A DNA stretch of 64,000 bases from Bacilli bacterium. Its GTDB lineage: Bacteria; Bacillota_I; Bacilli_A; RF39; UBA660. Under the pieces are notes generated by a model, which saw only the letters and a list, made by a program, of their open reading frames with translations, was not told the DNA's origin and ran no database searches. Below are positions 20,301 to 27,614 of the stretch, piece by piece. The stretch covers positions 186,001 through 250,000 of the forward strand of contig JAFUNE010000008.1 of the NCBI GenBank assembly GCA_017473105.1, given 5' to 3'. The translations under genes were made by a program, and so were the position numbers. Position 1 is the first letter of the stretch. The number at the start of each line of letters is the position of its first letter.

Positions 20301-23300
20301 TTCATTTTTTAACTTATCAAGTTTTGCATTAATCTTATTAACTTCAATAATATAACTATTAATTAAAGTATTAAGAGCAACTTTATTATTAGATGTATTG
20401 CTATTTCCATCATTATTTACATCGTTAACACCATTTACATCATTATGTTGATTTGCATTTTCTTGCATATTAACAATATCTCTTATAGTAGCTTCTTTTT
20501 CTGCAACAAGTGCATCAGCATAATTCTTTTGCGCTACATCTAGTTCTTTTTGTAAAGTTTCTTTTTGTTTTTTAGTTATAGCTTTTTCTAATTGACTCTT
20601 AATTGATTGTATTCTGTTTTGCAAATCACTCAATGAAACACTTTGATTTCTAATATTCAATACAGTATTTTCAGTTTCTAATTTTTGGATTTGTTCAACA
20701 ATATTTTTAATTTCATCAATAAGAGATTGAGCATCATCATTTTCATTTAATTTATTTAATTCTTCTCCTAATTTATCAAGTTCTTTTTGTAAATCAGCTA
20801 TTTGAGCTTTATTTTTCTCTATTTTGTCGTTTGCTTCTTTTTGCAACTGATCTATTTTACTTCTTAAATCAGGTATTGTTTCTTCTAAAATATTATTTAC
20901 TTCAGATTGTAACTTATTAATTTGTTCGATATTAGCATCTTTATTTTTAGATAATTCAGCTATTTGAGCTTCTAACTCTCCAACTTTTGAAAGTAAATTT
21001 TCAATATCAAATTCCAATAAAGAAGGAATTGAACCATCACTATTACTTCCATTCGTAATTTCATTAAATACTTGTTCTAAAACAAAATTATAAAAATTAT
21101 ATTCTTCACGTGCATCTTCTTCACCAAAAAGTTTGTCTTTTAATGATTGATTATCTTCTGCAGCTTTTCTATCTTGTTTCCATTGTTCATATTGTTGCTT
21201 TAAATTTTCATCAAGCATAGCTTCCTGAACAGCTTTATTTATATCAATACCACTATTAAGGAATATTGCTAATTTTTGAGAAACAATAATTGAAGCTTGA
21301 GTTTTTGAATAACCATTTTTTATTAAATCTTGTTGTAAAATACTCATTAAACCAGTTATATTAGAATTTTTATATTTTAATAAAGAAGTCATTGCAGTAC
21401 CTAATTTTCCAAAGTTCATAAAAGCAGCTGAAATAGCAGCAGTAACACCAGCATCAAAAACTGCTTGTGGATCAAAATCCTCAGTTAATAATCGTTTTAA
21501 ATATGCTTCAGGATCTGTAAACAATTCTCTTAAACCAACATCAAAAGTACCTTCAGTAAATCCATCTATACCCTTAATATACTGAGGATCTAACATAGCA
21601 GCAATATCAGATAAGAATGGATCTATTAATTCTTGAACTGATTCTTCCATAACTTCGCTTAAAATACTACTAAACCAAACTTTAAATCCTGTTCCACCAC
21701 CAGGTCCAAAAATACCTCCGACAAATCTTTCCATTAATAATTCAGATACAGCGCTTAATATACTATATGTATACGCGTAACCATCTGATATGCCTTCACG
21801 CTTGCATGCTTCCAAAGAACCACCAAATGCTCCTAATCCCATTAAGCCAGCACCAACCCATTTACCAACAGCCGGAGTAGCAAAATAAGAAACAACAGCA
21901 CTTGCAATCATAGGAATTGCCATATTACCCATACTAGTAAACGCCTGCATACAATAAACTTCTACTTGAGTTAATTTTCCAGTATCAACACCAGACATAA
22001 TATAACTCCACATTGCATCATTCATACTAGGTATATGACTATGTAGACTAAAGTCAGTATCAAACGCCCAACTAATTAAATCCTCAACTGGATTTAATAT
22101 TGCATAACTAATATTTTTAACAAATCCATACACACCATTTACAGCAGGCAATGCAAAGGTTTCCATAATATTTTCATTGACTTCACTTAATTTATAACCT
22201 ACATATGCTAAATCATCAATATGTAAAAATTCAATAAATTTTTGAAATTCTTCTGGAGAAGATTCGTAATATTTATTAAGAATTTCATAGTTTTTAGCTG
22301 CCATATTTTCTAAATATAAATTAGCACGATACTGAGCTTCCAAATTAAATCCAGCCGAATTAGTACTATTAAATAAAGATGTAAATGTAGCAGTACTTCT
22401 TGTATTATAAATATATTGTAAACAAGCAACTGAATTTAATTGATCAAATTCACCATTATGTTTACCTAAATATGAAAAGTTCTTTAAATAACTTCTAACT
22501 CTATCATTAGAACCAATGGCAAGAGCTAACTGATTATAATCATTTTTCGACATATAATCAAGTAATATTAAGGCTTCTCTAGCATCTGCAAGTTCATTTA
22601 CATGAGCTTCTAATGACCTATTATTAGGAAATTTAGCTTTTTCTTCTTCACTCATTCCATCCAAAATTTCTTGTTCTAATTGTGCTCTTGAAGAACGAGT
22701 CAAACCAAAATCATTGATTTCATAATTTTCAGAAATATTTATTGTACTATAATCAAAATCGCTATATTGTGGAACAATCCACTTCCAATGATTATTTAAT
22801 TGAATTAATCTATCATTATTTAAAGTTTTTGATTGATTACAAACACTCATAATAGATTTAGCAGTTTGAATTCGCTCCCATGCAGCTGCAATTCTATCAA
22901 AAGGACTTTCCTTTTCACCTGTTACATAGTCAATTATAGTATCTGCTTGATTAAATAATGTTCCTAAAGGTTGAGTAGTAGCATTAATAGAAGAAACAAC
23001 AGAATCTGATTTTAAGCCTGTCATTTCTAATATAATGTCGAATATTTCCATCCAAGCATCACTTTTATCTTCTTGTCTTAACTGAATTTGAATATCTTGA
23101 ACATTATTATATCTCTCAGCTATTTGAGTTAACATAAAATCAGTGTTTTCCATACCCATAAGTATGTTGTCTGTAAATGCCTCATATGGTGTTTTGTCTG
23201 GATCAACAGTAATCCCCAACTCCTTAATTTCATCAGCAGTATAATTTACTGCAGGTTCAGCAAAAACCAAATCTAAACCTTGAGTTATTCCATATTTTTC

Positions 23301-26294
23301 AGCAATTGCTGGATCCATTAAATCCATAGAAGACATTGAACCTCCAGGCCAAATATCATCGACTCCAGGATAAGGATTAGCATCAGGTAAAAATTCTTCA
23401 ATAGAAACATCACCATGAGCAAGAGCTAAATAAATTCCTCTAGCACTTTCCTGAGTAGCTTGATCTGTAAATCTATCCTCAGGTGACTGTAAACCAGGAT
23501 ACATCTCTTCAAATTTAGGTTCTTCAGGTGCTTCTTTTAAACGACCCGCTTCATATTCTTTCATATCTTCTTCCCATTTAGCATGAGCTTCTTCATATGA
23601 AGAATAAGCTGAATTATATTGTGCTTCATATTCTCTACTATTAGCAGGGAAATACCCTCCTAAAGCAGCTAATGCTTGCATTTGATACATTATTTCGCTA
23701 TTTGCAATAACACTTTGATCAGCTTTTTCTCTAAAATGTTCAAAAGCTAAATAATCAATTGTAATACCTCTAGCAAAAGTAACATTTCCATTTGCATCTT
23801 TTTCAAAATATTGTGGAAATTCTTCATATAAACTTCCATCATCATTCATCGCAAAAAATGCATTATTTATAACAGTATCATCTACTTTATCAGTAAATAC
23901 ATATTTTCCATTTTCATCTTTGGTAACATATTGTTCATAATCATCGCCAAACATTTGCCTCAAATCAGATTCTGTACAATCTTTAGAATTAATAACATCT
24001 AAAATATAATCATTACCAATGCCATCTCTAAATTCACCAGTTTCCTCATTACATCCATTAAGCATATCTTGATAATAGTACATTTCGCGTTCTGTTCCAT
24101 CATAACAAGTTTGAGCTAAAAAGAATTGTTCTTCAAAAACACTTCTATCTGTTCTAGTATCAACATCAGTTGAAGTCATTTGATTAAACAAATCAACAAA
24201 TGTATTTCCACTCGATGACCTTGCAGGAACAATAGTTCCATCTGGATATTTTCTAGAATCTTCACTCAAATAAATCCCATCTTTAAACGCTTCATTTGAA
24301 ACACCAATTTGTGCAAGTTTATAAACACTATGATTCGCAGGAACTAATCCCTCTGGATTTGCTTCAGAACCTTTTTCAGCTGCATAAAAATCAATAACAT
24401 CTTGAATATGATTTTGAACACTATTAATAATCATATTATGATTATCTTGTCTTTCACCTTCAGGAATCTTTGTATAACCATCAAGAACCATCATTTCTAA
24501 TTGTTTTTGAGAATCAGTTTTATAGTCATCCGCTTCTTCATCAGAAGGTTTTCCAGGTCCCATATAATCTGGTTGATTTAAACCATCCAAAACATTTTGT
24601 TCAATATAATCTCTATATGATAAACCATCAGAAGTTTTGTGAGCATCCATATTTAATAAAACATTACCATTAATATTTGCAGTACCAAGTGTATACATAG
24701 TAATACAAGCAGCATCTCTCATACCTTGTAAACCTGAAAGAACTTCCTCATAAGAATTATAAGCATCACTCTCATTATTGACACCAATTCTATATAGCAA
24801 AGAATCTTTCCATGAATTACCTTTTGCACCATCAGCAGTTATTCTTTCTATTTCATCTTCAAAATAATTTGTATAACCATTAGTAACACTAGCTGCAAAT
24901 GATTCAAAATCCATTCCACGACTCTCTAAATTAACTTGTAATGTAGATGGAATACCAGCTTTGTGTGCATCTTCTATTTCTTGAATATAGTCACTATATA
25001 CATAAAACTCATAATCAGCATTAAGTTTTCTATAACTATTATATAAATTTTTTGTTTTATTTTCTAAAGTATCTAAATACCCCCAAGCACCATTAGCACC
25101 AGTAACAGCTTTAATGTTAGAAGTAATAGAATTCATATCACCACCTGTTGTAGTAATAGTTCTATTACCATCAGGATTAAGATTTGATACTAAGTCAGAA
25201 GCTTCTTGAATAGTTTTAAGTGCATCACCAGCACACTCCTTAGCAGCACTTAATGTATTAGAACCAGCATAGCCACCAACACCCATTCCAAAGAACGAAA
25301 CAGCTTCATCAAGTTGTCTAGGTGTAAAATTAATATCGCCAAGTCCACCTCCACCACTTCTTCCACTACTACCACTATCTCCACCAGTGTTAGGTTTATC
25401 AGTTAAATCTTCATCATCTTCCTTATCATTATTTGATGAATCTTCTTTATCTTTATCATCATCTTTCTTACCATCATCCGATGAATCTTCTTTATCTTTA
25501 TCATCATCTTTCTTACCATCATCCGATGAATCATCTTTATCTTTATCATCAGATGATTCTTCATCATCTTTGTCTTCGTCTTTATTTTCAGACGATTCTT
25601 CATCATCTTTGTCTTCGTCTTTATTTTCAGACGATTCTTCATCATCTTTGTCTTCGTCTTTATTTTTAGACGATTCTTCATCATCCTTGTCTTCTTCTTT
25701 ATCTTCAGATGACTCATCATCATCTTTGTCTTCTTCTTTATCATCATCTTTATTTTCAGATGATTCCTCATCATTATTATCTTCAGAATCTTTTTTATCA
25801 TCATCAGATGATTCTTCTTTATTATTATTTTTGTCAACTAATTTATCCGAATCAAAACCATCATCTTTTTTACCAGATGAACCACCAGATGGTTTCTTCT
25901 CTTCATCAACTACACTATCATCTTCAACATCTGTTTCTTCTCCATCAGTTACAGTTCCACCAACAATAGTTTCATTCTCAGAAGTAGTACCATCAACTAC
26001 ATCAGAAGTATTTTGAGATTCATCAGCATTAGTATTTGTATTATCAACAACGTCGTTAACATCTCCATCATTTTCTACTTCACCAGCATCAACAACAACA
26101 TCACGATTTTGATAAGCAAGCATTCCAATACCAGCAGCAGCACCTGCAACAGCACCTATACCAGTTGCAACTTTACTTTTAGTTGATAAACCTTTTTTCT
26201 CTTCTTCAGAGCCACCAAAACTATATCCACATTTAGGACAATTACTCGGAGTATCAATTCCGTTATATATATAACCACAATTAGAACATTTCAT
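11370..26294 (-). CDS. Giant 4974-aa T7SS-linked protein: zinc ribbon, repeats, two lethal-factor-like metallopeptidases, transglutaminase-like domain
   Basis: Single uninterrupted frame; GAGGT precedes ATG 26294. Layout: zinc ribbon C3/C6/C19/C22; hydrophobic segment ~42-61; acidic Asp/Ser/Lys repeats ~150-300; helical region to ~1430; hydrophobic region ~1455-1530; coiled coil ~1700-2000; three or four ~100-aa repeats ~2280-2700. First zincin: H3136-E-F-G-H3140 with 'CEDFADS' Glu E3191. Four ~47-aa helical repeats follow. Second zincin: H3878-E-I-G-H3882 with E3928. Transglutaminase-like domain: C4221, H4258, D4274. The last ~500 residues are unassigned. The HE(F/I)GHxxD...E(D)FA(D/E)S pattern matches the anthrax lethal factor (M34/ATLF) catalytic core. 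It follows essC, the WXG100 gene and the small partner on the same strand, so it is probably a T7SS effector or surface machine component; secretion is inferred. Confidence 0.9.
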   Translation of the reverse strand: MKCSNCGYIYNGIDTPSNCPKCGYSFGGSEEEKKGLSTKSKVATGIGAVAGAAAGIGMLAYQNRDVVVDAGEVENDGDVNDVVDNTNTNADESQNTSDVVDGTTSENETIVGGTVTDGEETDVEDDSVVDEEKKPSGGSSGKKDDGFDSDKLVDKNNNKEESSDDDKKDSEDNNDEESSENKDDDKEEDKDDDESSEDKEEDKDDEESSKNKDEDKDDEESSENKDEDKDDEESSENKDEDKDDEESSDDKDKDDSSDDGKKDDDKDKEDSSDDGKKDDDKDKEDSSNNDKEDDEDLTDKPNTGGDSGSSGRSGGGGLGDINFTPRQLDEAVSFFGMGVGGYAGSNTLSAAKECAGDALKTIQEASDLVSNLNPDGNRTITTTGGDMNSITSNIKAVTGANGAWGYLDTLENKTKNLYNSYRKLNADYEFYVYSDYIQEIEDAHKAGIPSTLQVNLESRGMDFESFAASVTNGYTNYFEDEIERITADGAKGNSWKDSLLYRIGVNNESDAYNSYEEVLSGLQGMRDAACITMYTLGTANINGNVLLNMDAHKTSDGLSYRDYIEQNVLDGLNQPDYMGPGKPSDEEADDYKTDSQKQLEMMVLDGYTKIPEGERQDNHNMIINSVQNHIQDVIDFYAAEKGSEANPEGLVPANHSVYKLAQIGVSNEAFKDGIYLSEDSRKYPDGTIVPARSSSGNTFVDLFNQMTSTDVDTRTDRSVFEEQFFLAQTCYDGTEREMYYYQDMLNGCNEETGEFRDGIGNDYILDVINSKDCTESDLRQMFGDDYEQYVTKDENGKYVFTDKVDDTVINNAFFAMNDDGSLYEEFPQYFEKDANGNVTFARGITIDYLAFEHFREKADQSVIANSEIMYQMQALAALGGYFPANSREYEAQYNSAYSSYEEAHAKWEEDMKEYEAGRLKEAPEEPKFEEMYPGLQSPEDRFTDQATQESARGIYLALAHGDVSIEEFLPDANPYPGVDDIWPGGSMSSMDLMDPAIAEKYGITQGLDLVFAEPAVNYTADEIKELGITVDPDKTPYEAFTDNILMGMENTDFMLTQIAERYNNVQDIQIQLRQEDKSDAWMEIFDIILEMTGLKSDSVVSSINATTQPLGTLFNQADTIIDYVTGEKESPFDRIAAAWERIQTAKSIMSVCNQSKTLNNDRLIQLNNHWKWIVPQYSDFDYSTINISENYEINDFGLTRSSRAQLEQEILDGMSEEEKAKFPNNRSLEAHVNELADAREALILLDYMSKNDYNQLALAIGSNDRVRSYLKNFSYLGKHNGEFDQLNSVACLQYIYNTRSTATFTSLFNSTNSAGFNLEAQYRANLYLENMAAKNYEILNKYYESSPEEFQKFIEFLHIDDLAYVGYKLSEVNENIMETFALPAVNGVYGFVKNISYAILNPVEDLISWAFDTDFSLHSHIPSMNDAMWSYIMSGVDTGKLTQVEVYCMQAFTSMGNMAIPMIASAVVSYFATPAVGKWVGAGLMGLGAFGGSLEACKREGISDGYAYTYSILSAVSELLMERFVGGIFGPGGGTGFKVWFSSILSEVMEESVQELIDPFLSDIAAMLDPQYIKGIDGFTEGTFDVGLRELFTDPEAYLKRLLTEDFDPQAVFDAGVTAAISAAFMNFGKLGTAMTSLLKYKNSNITGLMSILQQDLIKNGYSKTQASIIVSQKLAIFLNSGIDINKAVQEAMLDENLKQQYEQWKQDRKAAEDNQSLKDKLFGEEDAREEYNFYNFVLEQVFNEITNGSNSDGSIPSLLEFDIENLLSKVGELEAQIAELSKNKDANIEQINKLQSEVNNILEETIPDLRSKIDQLQKEANDKIEKNKAQIADLQKELDKLGEELNKLNENDDAQSLIDEIKNIVEQIQKLETENTVLNIRNQSVSLSDLQNRIQSIKSQLEKAITKKQKETLQKELDVAQKNYADALVAEKEATIRDIVNMQENANQHNDVNGVNDVNNDGNSNTSNNKVALNTLINSYIIEVNKINAKLDKLKNEGVKFTDNTDTSIIKNVESDIETKNKVLTYLQSSVVGVGVIGMGLTSGGTGTISNIIKLIDNRIKGLNVEKNELQKLGNKENQGNKNDADISKRKYDVKQEIKQNKQMKEQLLREMANHGLTENSPITDLMDSVQSDINSYYGIGVNGSDVSKLAANNFDVGRRVQFSGVNADVVTSVDSIISKIDELFNIDIRDTSTFKTHVQQILDSFASLKSKLPGLENLKSSMSKVGDSIKSIDLSKAYNAVVASFTKVIDSTHIDANSINQLKEQLVSFKDSVVKFFNEGLFKDAIAMSQNEADILDADFEVVREISSRDIYEAFNNQNAKIKDAFVALGKLVTDNKAINALRESIRSMVQKVQLDPGSVAAVNTEISSLRDLVNKLKAEIAAKDAKSLSLEESSVLDADFEVIQEITAKDIYDAINQENMKVLESLNKIKELFKGNKTVSDMISSITGKINEIRNNVKLDASAITALKDQIIKLKAELAAKDAHSLSMEEAKILDAEFEVLDEISAKDIYDIALNEYGVNKAIESINKSIETIRNVISNIGNISLSRSIHQMIDSMGAKLNSLTHFTELQTKLNDSLEQMRRAIESKSQEAIDAAKSTVAKVKNEIVEFVKQNYNKDAEIFESVDSDSSVSNFNKSLVKSIDKLFGDLSSVLEKVRLDSTTRFKLVAEMQALKGRINKLMDNLNKLSDAEIQSLKDALGNKGSELVQLVSELHSVLESSVSQGVQQSVNQNVVQDQVLNQEQVVHQDVANEVANVVKSNADLINEAISQNNAAVIEEIANRDFGVIESMIRDGNISFLTVYGVSQDLINRVIQYVNANNISVDFGTNAGLAVNFLNNGLTVGFKIDSLTQLGAELFSTFNGSTVLTPQQQSVIRFVFDYLNTGLINKTLDIRSLNEIITGLSKITLNGSNIGVVDTIISLMPTNLQMLTFKQTIAQYNTGMRLDTGAFAKLMYETGVKTMNHIIANYYTANGQINSAAITPILQIFTNRVLPANLTHEVINSILDPLAQLMGQEMRRLYFDFAGSEVKALKDTYYGIPIRVFVDNQANLGTIVAKVEQFKHAVRTGNIPNAIRSCVKIASFHDMINPQDYMWAMRYNGKNLPAGFTSGATGGSGNFNFWNGITGDADLRIISHEFGHCLDSSFASMFTNGGYYHFSDTSVWVNARKADANISLDRQSVTDYSANANCEDFADSVREFIMNRSYFESKFPNRAKVLNEYLTRFTLQTEFMLGNGIVKLSDIKDINTMANLMVQNGVNAHALNQILAQNPSLQSLKDAFVRQYAFSEDAITILQLNAVTDVNSMANLLVRNGVNSRVVGQIMSQNPTLQSLKDAFIRQVSLNENAGLVLQINGITSLQSAIPVLQSFGVNVNQVMSMNPSVTALQEALFRNMLHGEDVIANLYLSDMNSLSQMVELMRELGAKPEYIDYISKHGEGYRTFKNGFHEMYNNSHNKSYMLSVLAKHSNANRNVGVNPVNHGILGRKGRNLFPTSQTSDLSPAMTSSVNTRLITEARNAYIKGDIARVFEIGTKNFEVIQDLLNNGKVDILAHEGISTRLLMDSIKYLDSINGLDSISDMTFELNSRRAVREMLDMGFYNFTVTKAKSDAALASCIEHIKNSTNAEGAKLLQAFVKNGNGLVVDILRNDSIKAVKKLQILGNCSNSMFTQLSNQMNLETKVKLFETIRGLSVDELFNIDTDAQYRRAEVFYNRVLSEYGNQMIQKMRVDKALPFKSNSVINMLRMNSSAYANMTEMEIMKEICEEKSAGQYKLIELGYGMALKPIGFKGMNVRFFTNNQIALNNLSSKFEVFKAYYNLLPKTFASTLSEVNFLDMDDPDNDLYSITENNNINKRFTAAAAGGWGKFYLWRTSLDFATMTHEIGHSFDTEYYQIVHNREGFFSEKVTAWKNAKMKDGNSTVTNYGDTSLAEDFAESMAAFMKDQTEFTKNYPNRATEIKRMLRELTYVKFGINEITDAKTLFNHMLSNGISVNEIKAISKYKVSFNAVKNAYIDYMSFGTDIQTSLMTPNNTIFKIRPITMKSNPNAKVNNRVNNRVNNKAWFGNRVFANRSSNPMVNSINSAIAKGQTVRIELGRASEMSVQALREISDLSKVEFFVKGPFSDLNGNLKAKYNNPRYIARHTYTGTELLQINAKLDQLQSRIDMSLPITQRARQIYELIASEYSYLRPADPRAKKLSPIENLVSQSLRGVTSNNLIGRPGLICAGYASVFKELCTRCGITADYIRGDVVVDMNTGEKGKHAWNVFINENGEVVPVDACWRATGAKRDYFGRSDMFAEGRFADADETYREYGPVRNHASHVQRVQVGFNDPKSMLDFAVGQMEAKYGPGSGIEALRRYLRTGDINSMTSSNGARNVLSRVSMTDIDAYIKANSYVDLSIYNGNIRNAFNSMINRFGSEQMAMKQLQAYARSADLSYITSLNGARDIIESTPIEAVRQFVNNRLSNPYYSEHAAAPSTQFISTEAIRMEDAFTEVMPSPSIVDVTSSDSGETSFSDLKSKVEELVEKGEIVRYETFKTREGLEYVPVFKINDLISDLSKVIEIGKSLNGKIIVNYNGKNILFNGNKLGNFKFEGIFKHCVELKIENKVSKNAVLEMINVKQMLSELGISDLDGTICENLEKYIAKYVSSNDTIEQFSKIKINEKVLRKNGLEALVDDVERINSYMSSIIENIKIDESLVVRNAFKVESVLDLLKCAGMKDTALYRELLELNKKKTVYFMAEELNAKDANGNSYNFETLRTEIFKGKEIILSKVLSEYLTGNYVGHDVKSEKFGLGYKILLNSSLDPDTPKYYEVLARNANSSENGVDIVIYHLQPHTNKIKGTLSEYLTKLAETHAKTEFTKSSKNRFIFGFISELLPDIAEKIDVAVKNGIVSEFWEIANKLTNSIFVDINSFEHIIKELYGDAINLESIRENILNKESFAKYINRYFTEYNETMVNDESVRELMINTIKSLYLGNN
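15980..16600 (-). repeat. Four ~47-residue helical repeats after the first metallopeptidase domain
   Basis: Within the giant gene, four consecutive units share the pattern 'MANLxVxNGVN...ILxQNPxLQSLKDAFxRQ' (for example 'NQILAQNPSLQSLKDAF', 'GQIMSQNPTLQSLKDAF', 'NQVMSMNPSVTALQEAL'). A fifth diverged unit follows the second metallopeptidase ('LFNHMLSNGISVNEIKAI', near 14.3 kb). This suggests the zincin plus helical-repeat block was duplicated as a module. Confidence 0.7.
18240..19430 (-). repeat. ~100-residue repeats with 'LDADFEV..EI..(K/R)DIY' signature in the giant gene
   Basis: Three clear units ('ILDADFEVVREISSRDIYEA', 'VLDADFEVIQEITAKDIYDA', 'ILDAEFEVLDEISAKDIYDI') spaced about 300 bp apart, each followed by a helical 'LDxxxxxxxxxxIxxLKxxL' stretch. 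A fourth diverged unit lies near 18.4 kb. They form part of a long helical stalk between the coiled coil and the metallopeptidases. Confidence 0.7.
25395..25840 (-). repeat. In-frame DNA tandem repeats encoding an acidic Asp/Ser/Lys linker
   Basis: Near-identical 39-bp units (13 codons: 'DKDDEESSENKDE') repeated three to four times, flanked by near-identical 45-bp units ('DSSDDGKKDDDKDKE') and related variants. Both lengths are multiples of three, so slippage would alter linker length without frameshift. The encoded ~150 residues follow the N-terminal hydrophobic segment. Confidence 0.85.
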
Positions 26295-26332
26295 AATATG
26301 TTACCTCTTTTCATCATTTTTTTATTTATCAA

Positions 26333-26719
26333 CTACTTACTTCTTGTTCTAGATTCAATAGCAGCACAAGAAGCGCAAGTATATTCGTTATCTATTATTC
26401 TCTCTTGAGACATTATCTCATCAGCAATTTCCTTCAAAGCCTGATTCATTTCAGTATTAAGATTTTCTAAAGTTTTAGCATCATTTGTTAAATTAGTTTG
26501 ATGAGTTTTCGATTCTCCCTTATCAAAAGGTTCACCATTTACAATAACAGAACTCATTGCTGCATCTACTGCACCTAAATAATTAGTGTAACATCCAATC
26601 GCACGTATGGCTTCATTTACTGACTTTTGAGCTTCTACATATTTAGCTCTTTCCTCTTCCAATTTTTTAATTTTTTCTCTGGCAGCCGCAGCCTTTTGTT
26701 CATAATGATAACAACCCAT
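26333..26719 (-). CDS. Small helical protein, probable T7SS partner (128 aa)
   Basis: Almost wholly alpha-helical protein: an Ala/Lys/Glu coiled-coil hairpin ('AAAAREKIKKLEEERAKYVE') and a second helical pair, in the size range of WXG100-like and YwqH/YwqI-like proteins near T7SS toxins. Near the C-terminus it has a CxxC pair ('YTCASCAAIE'). A GTG at 26728 is in frame, but AGGTGA is correctly spaced for the ATG at 26719. It ends 38 bp before the giant gene, so the two are co-transcribed. By analogy with small helical partners of T7SS effectors, it may escort the giant; this is inference. Confidence 0.65.
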   Translation of the reverse strand: MGCYHYEQKAAAAREKIKKLEEERAKYVEAQKSVNEAIRAIGCYTNYLGAVDAAMSSVIVNGEPFDKGESKTHQTNLTNDAKTLENLNTEMNQALKEIADEIMSQERIIDNEYTCASCAAIESRTRSK

Positions 26720-26875
26720 ATAACTCACCTATCCTCTATATATAAAAGTATTATTTTTTTATTATTTTTTAGTAATAACAAACTATGACTTTAGCCTATT
26801 ACCCTATATAATAATTATATAAAAAATAGCAATATAAAGCAATAAAAAACCCAAGAAAAATCAAGAAAAAAAGGC

Positions 26876-26914
26876 AAAAAAAAAGAAGTTAAATCATTGT
26901 TAATAACTCCTTTT
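26876..26914 (-). terminator. Rho-independent terminator after the WXG100 gene
   Basis: Stem GGAGTTA / TAACTTC (one G-U pair) followed on the minus strand by nine T residues, directly after the WXG100 stop codon. It would let the WXG100 mRNA be produced in excess of the downstream giant gene. Confidence 0.65.
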
Positions 26915-26920
26915 TTTATA

Positions 26921-27541
26921 TTACATATTGTAATTTTTAATAGCTGTAGTAACGCTATCAGATGCTGAAGTTAATACTTCTTTATAAGTATCAGCATTAG
27001 CTAAGAAAGTTTCAAAAGCTTCTCTAGCTTGTTCTCTACTAGCATCACCCTCAGACCAGTTTTCCATAATTCTTGTATAAGCATCTCTAACTTTAGGAAT
27101 AAACATTTCCATTTCAGCTTTAGCATTATTCACTTTAGTTTGTCCTGTAGTTACATCTGGTTTGATATCAATTGTATCTCTATCATCAGTATGTTCACCC
27201 ATTAAAGATTTTGGTTCTGATTGAAGAGCAGCAAATTGTTCTAAACCAGCACCATTAGAGTTTTGGATTTCTCTATAGTTTGAAGCAACTTTAGATGATT
27301 CACTAGCTAAAGCAGCAAGAGCATTTCTAACACCGATCATTGCATTGTAAACAGTGATAACGTTGTTAATTTGAGTTCCAGCGTCTTTTCCTCCCCAGTT
27401 TTCTTTAAGATTTAAAATACCTGTTTCTAAATCAGAAATAATAGTTTTTGCGCTATAGTCTCCACTACCTTCAACGATATCGTTGTATAATGCGCATGAA
27501 TCTTCATATAATGTTTGTACACTTTGTACTTTGTGTCCCAT
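26921..27541 (-). CDS. Double-WXG100 (ESAT-6-like) protein
   Basis: 206-residue helical protein that looks like two WXG100 hairpins in one chain. The first turn carries W49-G-G ('LKENWGGKDAGTQI'), the second W162-S-E-G ('MENWSEGDASREQA'); each is flanked by ~45-residue helices, with a ~30-residue Asp/Lys linker between ('EHTDDRDTIDIKPD'). WXG100 proteins are normally ~100-residue dimers exported by T7SS; a fused tandem would be an intramolecular dimer. AGGAGG lies 9 nt before the ATG. It sits between essC and the giant gene and has its own terminator, and possibly its own promoter. Domain assignment rests on helix pattern and motif position. Confidence 0.8.
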   Translation of the reverse strand: MGHKVQSVQTLYEDSCALYNDIVEGSGDYSAKTIISDLETGILNLKENWGGKDAGTQINNVITVYNAMIGVRNALAALASESSKVASNYREIQNSNGAGLEQFAALQSEPKSLMGEHTDDRDTIDIKPDVTTGQTKVNNAKAEMEMFIPKVRDAYTRIMENWSEGDASREQAREAFETFLANADTYKEVLTSASDSVTTAIKNYNM

Positions 27542-27562
27542 ATCTCATTACCTCCTATAATA

Positions 27563-27591
27563 AGTATAAGTGACATATAAAAAAAAATCAA
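27563..27591 (-). promoter_or_regulatory. Possible promoter of the WXG100 gene
   Basis: Minus-strand TTGATT (27591-27586), 17-nt spacer, TATACT (27568-27563). The -35 lies inside the essC terminator stem. The predicted start would be very close to the Shine-Dalgarno, so this is tentative. Confidence 0.35.
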
Positions 27592-27614
27592 GTAATTTTA
27601 CATTTACTTGATTT
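27579..27614 (-). terminator. Rho-independent terminator overlapping the essC stop codon
   Basis: 11-bp perfect stem AAATCAAGTAA/TTACTTGATTT with a 8-nt loop, followed on the minus strand by seven or more T. The TAA of essC is part of the stem. Confidence 0.8.

Noticed and set aside
25387..26016. 209-codon plus-strand Ser/Leu-rich ORF opposite the acidic region of the giant gene
   Set aside because: It is the complement of the GAT/GAA/TCA repeat codons; low complexity, with no RBS or promoter.
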